The notes under the pieces were generated by a model that saw nothing but the letters and a program-made list of their open reading frames with translations, made no database searches and was not told where the DNA came from. Below are positions 6,817 to 13,993 of a stretch of 14,457 nucleotides of DNA, piece by piece. The number at the start of each line of letters is the position of its first letter. Within the stretch, counting starts at the first letter, position 1. This DNA is from Candidatus Brocadiia bacterium (GTDB lineage Bacteria > Planctomycetota > MHYJ01 > WSZJ01): NCBI GenBank assembly GCA_013360825.1, contig JABWAY010000071.1, positions 1-14,457 on the forward strand. The letters are read 5' to 3'. Made by a program: the position numbers and the translations under genes.

Positions 6817-6845
6817 ATTGTAGAATGCCCGAAGTTAAGGATCAA
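6817..6845 (-). promoter_or_regulatory. Near-consensus sigma-70 promoter of the exoprotein gene
   Basis: On the minus strand, -35 TTGATC (complement of 6840-6845) and -10 TACAAT (complement of 6817-6822) are separated by exactly 17 bp. The -10 box matches TATAAT in five of six bases and the -35 box matches TTGACA in four. AT-rich sequence lies upstream. The predicted start is near 6810, giving a leader of about 123 nt before the ATG at 6687. It is the only promoter in the window I can read with confidence. Confidence 0.75.
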
Positions 6846-6872
6846 GGGTCTTTTTACGGATTTTAAGCAGCC

Positions 6873-6918
6873 GGGAGGAAATCTCCCTCGGAGGACTTCG
6901 TTTGCCCGGGGAGGCAAA
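6873..6918 (-). terminator. Two weak hairpins after the 186-residue protein gene
   Basis: On the minus strand, past the stop at 6940, TTTGCC/GGCAAA (6901-6906 with 6913-6918, 6-nt loop) and then GGGAG/CTCCC (6873-6877 with 6883-6887) can form. Only a loose TTAAAATCC stretch follows, so termination would be inefficient. Read-through into the exoprotein leader is possible. Confidence 0.3.
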
Positions 6919-6939
6919 AGTCAGCCCCCCCCACGCCCC

Positions 6940-7500
6940 CTACTTCCCGCCGGGGGTCGTCAGGCCAAATCCCCAGTCCCGGGGAAGCCCTCCGAAACCC
7001 TCGCGCTGAAGCGTCGACAGATGCCCCGCGAGCCTCCCATCCCACTTCTCATACAACCGCGCAACCGCAGTCTCCCGGTCAAACTCCTCCCCCTGCCGCC
7101 AGAAAATCGCCTCCAGTTCCGAGGCAAAGGTCCCCATCTCCCCTTCCATCGACTCCACCTGCGCCGGGCTGAGGTCGAGCGTCCGCTGGAGCGCCTGGAC
7201 CCACCCGCGTCCCTGGACGATCAATTTCTCCAGCCGCTGCCGGCGCTGTTGCGCGTTTTCCGCATTCCGCGCTTCCTCTTCTTCGGAGCTGCCCACAACC
7301 GGTGGAACCCGATCGGGCGGCCGCGCCACGTCCTTTGGAGGGTCGACCGCAACCCGCGGCTCCGCTTTGCCGAGGTCCGGGCGGGTGTCCCCGCCCGTAT
7401 CGGGAGCCTGGGATTCCTGCGACGGGCTGCCCTGTCGAGTGAACCAGAAGACGATCACCGCCAGGACGGCGGCCAGGAGTATCGTGATGGACTGTTTCAT
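6940..7500 (-). CDS. Membrane-anchored protein with LTxxQ/CpxP-Spy-like helical tail
   Basis: A 186-residue protein. Residues 4-20 (SITILLAAVLAVIVFWF) are an N-terminal anchor or uncleaved signal; there is no lipobox Cys. Residues 22-75 are a Pro/Gly/Asp-rich linker ending in an acidic run, SSEEEE. Residues 76-170 are strongly helical and charged, with DLSPAQVESM (109-118) resembling the LTxxQ motif of the CpxP/Spy/CnrX type of periplasmic proteins, followed by long amphipathic helices ending STLQREGF. In that family such helices act as envelope-stress sensors or chaperones, but the match rests on one motif and helix pattern and is tentative. GGGAGG lies unusually close (two bases) to the ATG. 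The gene follows the alpha-2-macroglobulin gene by 95 bp and is probably cotranscribed with it through the hairpin at 7547-7580. Confidence 0.8.
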   Translation of the reverse strand: MKQSITILLAAVLAVIVFWFTRQGSPSQESQAPDTGGDTRPDLGKAEPRVAVDPPKDVARPPDRVPPVVGSSEEEEARNAENAQQRRQRLEKLIVQGRGWVQALQRTLDLSPAQVESMEGEMGTFASELEAIFWRQGEEFDRETAVARLYEKWDGRLAGHLSTLQREGFGGLPRDWGFGLTTPGGK

Positions 7501-7546
7501 CGCCTCCCCAGTCTACGCGATCCCCGGCTTCCCGCAGCGGCCCGGC

Positions 7547-7580
7547 CGGCGGACGGACGCCCGGAAGCGCCCGCCCGCCG
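7547..7580 (-). other. 14-bp RNA hairpin between the A2M gene and its downstream partner
   Basis: In the minus-strand RNA, GCGGGCGGGCGC (complement of 7567-7578) pairs fully with GCGTCCGTCCGC (complement of 7549-7560) around a UUCCGG loop, and two more pairs extend it. Two of the pairs are G-U, which in the plus-strand RNA become A-C mismatches, so the perfect stem exists only in the sense transcript of these genes. No U-tract follows. It could set different mRNA levels for the two genes (processing or stability element), or be a weak attenuator. Confidence 0.5.
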
Positions 7581-7595
7581 CCGACCGCAGCCCCT

Positions 7596-10500
7596 CTACT
7601 TCTGCCCCTCCGCAGGCTTGTCCACGATCACCAGCCGGAACTCATCGCTGATCGCCCGGACGCTGGGCGCGTACATGGCGTACCCGTTGACCGGCATCGC
7701 GTGGAAGTGCCCCGGGATCTCGGCGCGCACCCGATAGGAGACCTTGTGCGTCCCGCGCGGGAGCCAGCCCATGAAGATCGCGACCTTCTCGTCCCGGAAC
7801 TCGCGGTTCGAGGCGATCGTCCCGTAGGCCGGTCCGCTCAGCACCTCGGTCGGCTCGCAGCCGGCCGCCTTGAAGTCCTCGAACACGAGGTACTCGTAGT
7901 CGTTCGGCGCGTCGACCGTCAGCTCGATCTCGATCAGGTCGCCGCTCGTCACGGTGGCCCCGCTCTCGAGCACCGCCCGGTCGAACTCGATCCTCTTCAC
8001 CTTCCGGCCGCCTTCGTTCGACTCGACCGTCCGAGGGGTCAGTTTCACATAGGTCCGCTTGACCGCCAGCTTCGATCCGGCCGCCCTGATGTCCTCCTCG
8101 GTCGAGAAGTACTTGAGATAGACGGTCCAGTAGGCCGTCCCCTTGCCGGACTTCGTCACGGTGATCGTGTGCTTCCCGGCCTCGACCGCGTCGCCGCGCA
8201 TCACGGCCTCGCCGTCGAGCGTGAAGACGTTGTCCGCCGTGACGCCGAACGACTTCAGCGGCTTGCCGTCGATGAGGACGTCGGCCGTGTACTCGGGCGA
8301 GAGCTCCCCGGCCACCTTTGCATACTCGACGAGCGCCAGGATCGAATTCGCCGTGTCGCGCGTCGACTTCCAGGTCACCCCCTGGCGGTTTGTCAGCAGC
8401 CACTTCGCCAGCCGGTCCGTGTTCGGGTTCTTCGGGTCGACCCGGCAGTACGCCCGCAGGATCGCCGCGTTCCCTTCCACGTCGTCGCCGTACCAGTACC
8501 ACCACGCCCACTTGTCCTCACGCTTCCACCAGGCCAGTCCGGCCTTTTCGTCGACCTGGATGAAGTCCTCCATGTTCCGGATCGCGACCTGTGCCTTTTC
8601 ATTCTCCCCGCCGAGCTGCAGCGCCATCGCGAGGAGGGCTTTACCGTACGAGTTCAGGTCGTCGCGCTTGTCGTAGAGGTGGAGCAGGTCCTTCTTCACC
8701 AGCGCCTGGCACTCCGCGAGGACGTACGCGGCGTAGACGGCGCGGTGCGGGTCCTTTTCGGTGCGAAGGGCGTTCTTCAGGGCATTGACGCCGTTCTGGA
8801 ACCGGTTCTCGTCGACCGGGGCGCCCGCGACTTTCGCGATCCTCAGCCCGTTGACGACGTAGGCCGTGATGAACGGATCGACGTTGTTGTCCTGCCACCA
8901 GCCCCACCCGCCTGCGCCGTTCTGGAAGGAGTACAGGCGGGCGAGTCCCTGCTCGACCATGTGCTGCATCTGCTGGGTGTGGAAAACAGGGTCCCTGGAC
9001 GGCGGGAGGTCGGCGTAGGCCAGTTTGCGGCGTTTGCCGATCTCCTCGAGGCTCATACCGGCGTCGCGGAGCGAGCCTGCCACGGCGACGGCGGGCATGA
9101 AGCGGGACATCGTCTGCTCGACGCACCCGTACGGGTACTCGATCAGGTACGGGAGGGCGTCGAGGATGGCGCCCATCATGGTCGGCTGGACCTGGATGAC
9201 CAGGTCGGTCGTCGAGATCTTCCGATCGGCGGGGACGACGATCTCCACGGTATCGGTCGCGGAGTCGGCCCGGATGACGCCCGACCAGCCGTGGAACTTG
9301 TCCATGCCGTGCACGTAGACCGGGAAGTCCATCTGCATCGCGTCGGAGTCCTCCCGGCCGATCGCGCTGACCAGCACGCGGGCCGAGCCCTCCTTCACGG
9401 CCTTGACCTTCCAGTCCACGCGGGCCTCGCCGGACGGGGCGACGGCGACCTCGAACTCCGCCTTGTCGACGAGTTCGAGCGTGCCCCCCTCCAGTTTCAG
9501 CGTGACCTTCACGCGCTCATCCGTCTTCCCCGTGTTGTTCACGATCGCGGACAGGAGCAGTTCGTCCCGCTCCCGGAAGAACCGCGGCGCCTGGAGGCGC
9601 GCCATCACCGTCTTGCGGGTCACGATTTCCCTGTTGAGCGACGCCACCCGGGTCTCCCGGTCGATGCCGCGCGCATGGAACCGCCAGGTCGTCAGCGAAT
9701 CCGGAAGCGTGAACTCGATCGAGGCCTTCCCGTCGGCGCCGGTGACGACCCACGGGGTCCAGTACGCCGTGTCTGCGAAATTCTTCCGCACGACCGGCTC
9801 CGGACCGCCCTGTTCACCCTGGGGCTTTCCGTCTTTTCCGGCCTTCAAATCTCCTTTTTCCTTCGACAACGACTCCAGTTTCTTCCTCTCGCCCCCGCCG
9901 CCCTCGTCGTCCGCGGAGTTCCCGTGCGCTTCCGCCGCCGGCGGTGCGCCGGGGGCAGCGTTCTTGGACTCCTCCAGCCGCTCGGACTCGGCCCCGTCCC
10001 AGACGCCGCCGGACGATCCGCCGTCCGCGTATCCCCTCAGGGTGCGGTTCCTGGACCCGATGCTCATCGGATCGCCGTGCAGCTTGTACTTGGGGTACTT
10101 GTTCCCGTCGCGCGTCCACGGCGACGTGCTGTACGAACGGGACGTCTGGAGCTCCACGTTCGCCCACCGGCGGCCGCCCCAGAACAGCAGGCGCATGTCG
10201 GCCAGCGCATGCGGCGCGATGTACGTCACGCTCTTGTCGAAAACCGAGATCCCGAACTCCGCCTGCACCGGCTTCCCCTGCCAGTCCTTCGCCGTAATGT
10301 CGAACCGCGCCTTCTCGCCGGGCTTGTACTCCGGCTTCGAGGGGGTCGCGGTGACGTCGAGGAAGCGATGGGCCGGCGGGACGAACAGTTCCACGATCGA
10401 CTGGTGGATCTGGCCGTCGCGGACCGTGAGGGCGCGGAGGAAGAAGTTGGGAACGTGCATCTCCTCCAGCGGAATCTCGATGATGCGGGATTTTCCGGCC

Positions 10501-13445
10501 AGCCGGACGACCTCGCGCGACAGGAGCCGCGGCCCGGCCTCCGTGGTCAGCATCACGGTCGCGCCGGGAACGTCGCTCCAGAGGAGGACGCGCGCCGTCT
10601 CCCCCGGCCGGCAGGTCCGGACCTCCGGGCTGAGATTGAGGGCCGAGAAGCGCACGTCCGAGGTCGTGCTGTTCGGATCGGCGATCTGCACCTGGGTGCG
10701 GCCCGTCACCGTCTCACCCCATCCGTCCTTCGACGTGTAGGTGAACGCGTAGACCCCGTCCCGGTCGGACTGCCACTTGAAGTACCCGCGCCCGTTCGTG
10801 TCCGTCTTCGCGGGCTCGGTGATCACCGGCTCGTCCTTCCACCCCCCGTCCGGCGCGATCGACGCGTCCCAGACCACCCGGGCGACCGTCATCGACCCCT
10901 CGCTGGTCAGCGGCCGGTTGTTCGCGTTCTGCGTGACGAACTCGATCTCCACCGGGCTCCCCGCGACGTAGAACCCGCGATTGGCCGTCAGCGACGCATA
11001 CATCTGCGTGCGCGTCACCCGGACCGTCCCCTCGCCCTCGATCGTGCGCCGGGTCGAGTCGGTCACCTCGGCGTGAACCACATACTCGTGGTCGCGGTCG
11101 GAGAGCTCCGTCTTCGCCTTCTGCGTCGACCACTCCACGACCAGGATCCCGTTCTCGTCGGTCTTCCCCGTCCCGCTGGCGACGACCTCCCCGTCCCATC
11201 CGTGCCCCGGCCGACCCCAGCGGTCGCCGTAATACCAGTCGAACTCGTCCGCCTCGCGCCACCAGAACGCGAAATCCCGGCGCGTCACGCTGTACCGCAC
11301 GTCCGCATTCGGCACCCCGCCGCCGAAGTAGTACGACGCCCGGACCTCCGCGGTCAGCCCTTCACCCAGCCGCGCCAGCTCCGTCTTCGACACCACCTCG
11401 ACGAGCATCTCCGGCTTCTTGTACTCCTCGACCCGGAAGGCGTGCCACCCGTTCGCGTTCGGCGCCGTCACCTGGATCGAGTACTGCCCCAGCGGCGGCT
11501 CCTCGCCCAGCATGATCTCGCCCGCCACGCTCCCGAACTCATTCACCGGCAGCTCCCGGTTGAACAGCTCGTTCCCCTTCACGTCCGTAATCCGCACCCG
11601 CGCCAGCCCCTTTGCCGGCTCATACCCGGTCCCGTTGTCCGACCGCAGGGTCGCCTTGAACATCACCTTCTGGTTCGGCCGGTAGACCGGGCGGTCCGTG
11701 AACGCGTCCACCCGGGGACCGCGGCCGCCGTCCCGCTGCGCGTACCACCAGTTCCCCGGACCCAGCGCAAACTGCGTCCCCTTCCGCGCCCACGCCCAGA
11801 CCGTCGCCCCCTGGTCCCGCCCGACGAGAGTGACCGTCGCGAGCCCGTCCGCCCCGGTTTTCTTCGTGAACTTGTGATCCTCGTGCCGCTGACGCTTGTT
11901 CTCCCACGTCGTGATCCGCTCCAGCACGCGCAACTCCGCGTCCGCCACCGCGTCTCCCGTCTTCGCGTCGGCGGCGAAGTACACCGCCTCCGTCCCCGCC
12001 ATCCGCTCCACCAGCACCAGGTCGCTCACCACCACCACCACCCGGCTCACGATCCCGTCCGCCTCCGCCGTCAGCAGGTACGCTCCCTCGCCTTTCACCT
12101 CCGGCTTGACGATCGTCGCCATCGACGCGTGGAGCCCGTTGTCCTCCGACTTCCAGGTCCAGGACCGGATCTCCTCGCCCGCCAGCTGGTCCGCGGCATG
12201 CCCCGCGGCGAAGTTCAGGAAGTCGCCCCCGCGGAAATCCCCCTCCGTCCGCTCCTGGTACAGCTCCCAGGCGCGCGGGAGGTCGAACCGCTGGAGTTTC
12301 AGGGCGACCGAAGCGACGTTCCGGTACCCGAGGTTGATTTCCGGCTGCTGCGCGGTGGTCCATGTCGCGACGCCGCCGAAGCCGAGGCGCGGGCGGCGGA
12401 TTTCCTGCGTGTGATAGGCCGCGTCCGACTCCCATTTCGAGTCTTTCCAGTTCGCGACCTTTGCGTACTCGGTCAGAGCCTCGGCGAACCGCCCGTGGTT
12501 CTCCAGGGCGAGCCCGATCGAGTACTGGAGCTGGTCGGCGATCCCGCTGTCCGGGTGCTTCGCGACCGCGTCCCGCCACACCGCCAGCGCCGTGTCGAGC
12601 AGATTGTCCTCCGGCCGGATCTCAAACCACCAGTTGCGCCGGAGCAGGTACAGCCCCTTCGCCCGCATCGCTTCCGCCGTCATCCGGCGCTTCTCCCCGT
12701 CCGTGTCGAGCCGTCCCACCTCGTCGAAAAGGAAAAGCACCTTCTCGTTCGGAGTCCAGCCCGGGTCGTAGCGCTTGGCGTCCGCGACCGGATCGGTCCA
12801 GCGGGCGCCCCCGCCGGCGTGCTGCATGCGGGATGTGACGGCCTGGGCGAGCTCGAAATTGACCTCGACGGAGAGGGCGCGGATCCGGGCATCCTTCTCG
12901 GCGATACCCGCGGCGTCCCCGGGATTCGTGGCGAGCGCCGTCGCGTAGAGGTCGCGCAGGTCGTACCCGGCCTTCTTCGCCTCCTCGAACGCCCGCAGGC
13001 TGTTCTCGAGGTCCTCCTGGTGCGTCCAGCGGTAGGTCGACCCGTCGATCCACTCCCCGCGCTTCTTCTCCTCCCCCTTCTCGTACAGCTCATGCGGCCA
13101 GTCGCGGTAGAGCCGGCCGAGCAGCAGGAGCCCGGTCAGCTTGTAGTGGTCGCCGCCGCGCACGACCGCCTGGACCGCTTCCTCCGCCTCCACCCACTGC
13201 CGCAGTTTCAGGCGGCAGGTCGCGATGCGCAGCTTGAGCTCGTCCCCCTGTTCGAACTGCGGGGCCGTCTTCTGCAGCTCCAGAAACTTCTCCAGGGCCT
13301 TCTTGTACGACTTCTCCTCGAAGGAAGCGTTCGCGTCCTTCCAGCGGTCCTGGGGAGTGGGGTCGCCGGCGAGGGCAAGGGTCACCGTGAGCGCGAGCGC
13401 TCCGGCGAATGCGGCCGCGGCCGCGAGGATCGTGCGCAGTTTCAT
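7596..13445 (-). CDS. Secreted alpha-2-macroglobulin family protease inhibitor with N-terminal TPR-like region
   Basis: A 1949-residue protein. Residues 1-26 are a Sec signal peptide (cleavage ALA|GD) with no lipobox, unlike the lipoprotein A2Ms of enterobacteria. Residues 27-340 hold TPR-like helical repeats (SYKKALEKFLELQKTAP; GRFAEALTEYAKVANW). MG1 begins near 345, and MG2 has DRPVYRPNQKVMF from 584. A charged, Lys/Glu/Gly-rich, low-complexity stretch (about 1140-1222) occupies the place of the bait region. The A2M signature YWTPWVVTGADGKASIEF starts at 1228. The thioester domain (about 1430-1710) has PYGCVEQTMSRF with C1441 and Q1444 intact, then GAGGWGWW. A C-terminal macroglobulin domain ends the protein. 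Family members trap attacking proteases after bait cleavage. The ATG at 13445 is fixed by CCGGAGA six bases upstream; the frame continues upstream only as a shadow of the next gene. No pbpC neighbour is visible. Confidence 0.93.
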   Translation of the reverse strand: MKLRTILAAAAAFAGALALTVTLALAGDPTPQDRWKDANASFEEKSYKKALEKFLELQKTAPQFEQGDELKLRIATCRLKLRQWVEAEEAVQAVVRGGDHYKLTGLLLLGRLYRDWPHELYEKGEEKKRGEWIDGSTYRWTHQEDLENSLRAFEEAKKAGYDLRDLYATALATNPGDAAGIAEKDARIRALSVEVNFELAQAVTSRMQHAGGGARWTDPVADAKRYDPGWTPNEKVLFLFDEVGRLDTDGEKRRMTAEAMRAKGLYLLRRNWWFEIRPEDNLLDTALAVWRDAVAKHPDSGIADQLQYSIGLALENHGRFAEALTEYAKVANWKDSKWESDAAYHTQEIRRPRLGFGGVATWTTAQQPEINLGYRNVASVALKLQRFDLPRAWELYQERTEGDFRGGDFLNFAAGHAADQLAGEEIRSWTWKSEDNGLHASMATIVKPEVKGEGAYLLTAEADGIVSRVVVVVSDLVLVERMAGTEAVYFAADAKTGDAVADAELRVLERITTWENKRQRHEDHKFTKKTGADGLATVTLVGRDQGATVWAWARKGTQFALGPGNWWYAQRDGGRGPRVDAFTDRPVYRPNQKVMFKATLRSDNGTGYEPAKGLARVRITDVKGNELFNRELPVNEFGSVAGEIMLGEEPPLGQYSIQVTAPNANGWHAFRVEEYKKPEMLVEVVSKTELARLGEGLTAEVRASYYFGGGVPNADVRYSVTRRDFAFWWREADEFDWYYGDRWGRPGHGWDGEVVASGTGKTDENGILVVEWSTQKAKTELSDRDHEYVVHAEVTDSTRRTIEGEGTVRVTRTQMYASLTANRGFYVAGSPVEIEFVTQNANNRPLTSEGSMTVARVVWDASIAPDGGWKDEPVITEPAKTDTNGRGYFKWQSDRDGVYAFTYTSKDGWGETVTGRTQVQIADPNSTTSDVRFSALNLSPEVRTCRPGETARVLLWSDVPGATVMLTTEAGPRLLSREVVRLAGKSRIIEIPLEEMHVPNFFLRALTVRDGQIHQSIVELFVPPAHRFLDVTATPSKPEYKPGEKARFDITAKDWQGKPVQAEFGISVFDKSVTYIAPHALADMRLLFWGGRRWANVELQTSRSYSTSPWTRDGNKYPKYKLHGDPMSIGSRNRTLRGYADGGSSGGVWDGAESERLEESKNAAPGAPPAAEAHGNSADDEGGGGERKKLESLSKEKGDLKAGKDGKPQGEQGGPEPVVRKNFADTAYWTPWVVTGADGKASIEFTLPDSLTTWRFHARGIDRETRVASLNREIVTRKTVMARLQAPRFFRERDELLLSAIVNNTGKTDERVKVTLKLEGGTLELVDKAEFEVAVAPSGEARVDWKVKAVKEGSARVLVSAIGREDSDAMQMDFPVYVHGMDKFHGWSGVIRADSATDTVEIVVPADRKISTTDLVIQVQPTMMGAILDALPYLIEYPYGCVEQTMSRFMPAVAVAGSLRDAGMSLEEIGKRRKLAYADLPPSRDPVFHTQQMQHMVEQGLARLYSFQNGAGGWGWWQDNNVDPFITAYVVNGLRIAKVAGAPVDENRFQNGVNALKNALRTEKDPHRAVYAAYVLAECQALVKKDLLHLYDKRDDLNSYGKALLAMALQLGGENEKAQVAIRNMEDFIQVDEKAGLAWWKREDKWAWWYWYGDDVEGNAAILRAYCRVDPKNPNTDRLAKWLLTNRQGVTWKSTRDTANSILALVEYAKVAGELSPEYTADVLIDGKPLKSFGVTADNVFTLDGEAVMRGDAVEAGKHTITVTKSGKGTAYWTVYLKYFSTEEDIRAAGSKLAVKRTYVKLTPRTVESNEGGRKVKRIEFDRAVLESGATVTSGDLIEIELTVDAPNDYEYLVFEDFKAAGCEPTEVLSGPAYGTIASNREFRDEKVAIFMGWLPRGTHKVSYRVRAEIPGHFHAMPVNGYAMYAPSVRAISDEFRLVIVDKPAEGQK

Positions 13446-13543
13446 GAAAATCTCCGGAGAGGGTAGAGAGATTGAGCCTGGGGTTGGACGCGGGGAGCGT
13501 GCGCGAGTTCCCGGGGAATGAAACTTTTTTCCGCCGCCCCGCT
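13446..13543. other. 98-bp spacer upstream of the A2M gene
   Basis: It separates the stop of the zinc-ribbon gene from the A2M start. It contains the A2M ribosome site, a nearly palindromic TTCCCGGGGAA (about 13508-13518) and an A6 run on the minus strand just after the upstream gene. The A-run is not preceded by a clean stem, so it is not a terminator I can call. No convincing promoter is visible. The A2M gene may be read from the upstream pair. Confidence 0.4.
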
Positions 13544-13993
13544 TCAGTGCCCCGCCGGGCCGCCGACATCGTCGGTGTCCGCGTACTTTCCGGCGATCAG
13601 CAGGTCGTACCCCTTCTGCCGGTCGTTCTTCGGCGCGCCGGTGTACTCGGCGCAGCACTTGTAGCAGACGGTGCGCATGGGGATGAGGAAGTAGAGGACG
13701 AAGTCGAGGACGATGATCCCGAGGAAGGAGAGGCCCCAGGTTTTCTGGGCGAAGGCGATGGCGAGGCCGGCGGAGACGACGATCACGCCGCAGCCGAGCA
13801 CCTGGGGGAACGCCTTTTCGACGTAGAGGTTCGGGCAGCCGCAGTTCCAGCACGCGTCGAGCGTTTCCCCTGTGGGGGGAAGGGTGATCTTGAGGGGGTC
13901 GCCGCACCCCGGGCAGGGGCGTTGGGGTTCGTGGCCGGAGAGGAAGGCCGAGCCGAGGCAGCGGTCCCGTTCGCACCAGACGCGGATAATCAC
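13544..13993 (-). CDS. Zinc-ribbon protein with two transmembrane helices, function unknown
   Basis: A 149-residue protein of a family I recognise only as uncharacterised. The N-terminal cytoplasmic part has a zinc-ribbon pattern, CPGC (27-30) and CWNC (48-51, with a further C53). Then NLYVEKAFPQ leads into two membrane helices (about 66-84 and 88-106). Immediately after them comes a second Cys cluster, TVCYKCCAEYTG (C110, C113, C114), and a short tail. Two metal-type sites flanking a helical hairpin suggest sensing, assembly or metal handling at the membrane, which is inference. The start is a GTG at 13993 whose GTGA overlaps the TGA of the upstream gene, so the two are translationally coupled. 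There is no ATG near the N-terminus. Confidence 0.82.
   Translation of the reverse strand: MIIRVWCERDRCLGSAFLSGHEPQRPCPGCGDPLKITLPPTGETLDACWNCGCPNLYVEKAFPQVLGCGVIVVSAGLAIAFAQKTWGLSFLGIIVLDFVLYFLIPMRTVCYKCCAEYTGAPKNDRQKGYDLLIAGKYADTDDVGGPAGH

Larger units (their letters stand above)
6688..6939. other. 252-bp intergenic leader and promoter region
   Basis: It holds the promoter of the 870-residue exoprotein gene, its roughly 120-nt untranslated leader, and, nearer 6940, weak hairpins past the stop of the 186-residue protein. The stretch 6841-6866 is the most AT-rich part of the window (GTCTTTTTACGGATTTTAAG), as expected upstream of a strong promoter. AGAGATCTCT (6774-6783) is a small perfect palindrome inside the leader. 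No coding potential is seen. Confidence 0.6.

Noticed and set aside
12028..12050. CAC-rich trinucleotide run inside the A2M gene as a simple repeat
   Set aside because: It simply encodes a short valine run (VVVVV) in a beta strand of the macroglobulin region.
7701..13466. Open frame of 1921 codons on the plus strand, antisense to the A2M gene
   Set aside because: It is codon-aligned with the A2M gene and open only because that gene lacks TTA, CTA and TCA. The translation is Arg/Val/Leu/His-rich without domains, while the opposite strand has a signal peptide, macroglobulin domains and a thioester motif.
13446..13976. Upstream extension of the A2M frame to a start at 13976
   Set aside because: The extra 177 residues overlap the zinc-ribbon gene in another frame and are Arg/Pro-rich. 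A signal peptide with a good ribosome site begins at 13445.
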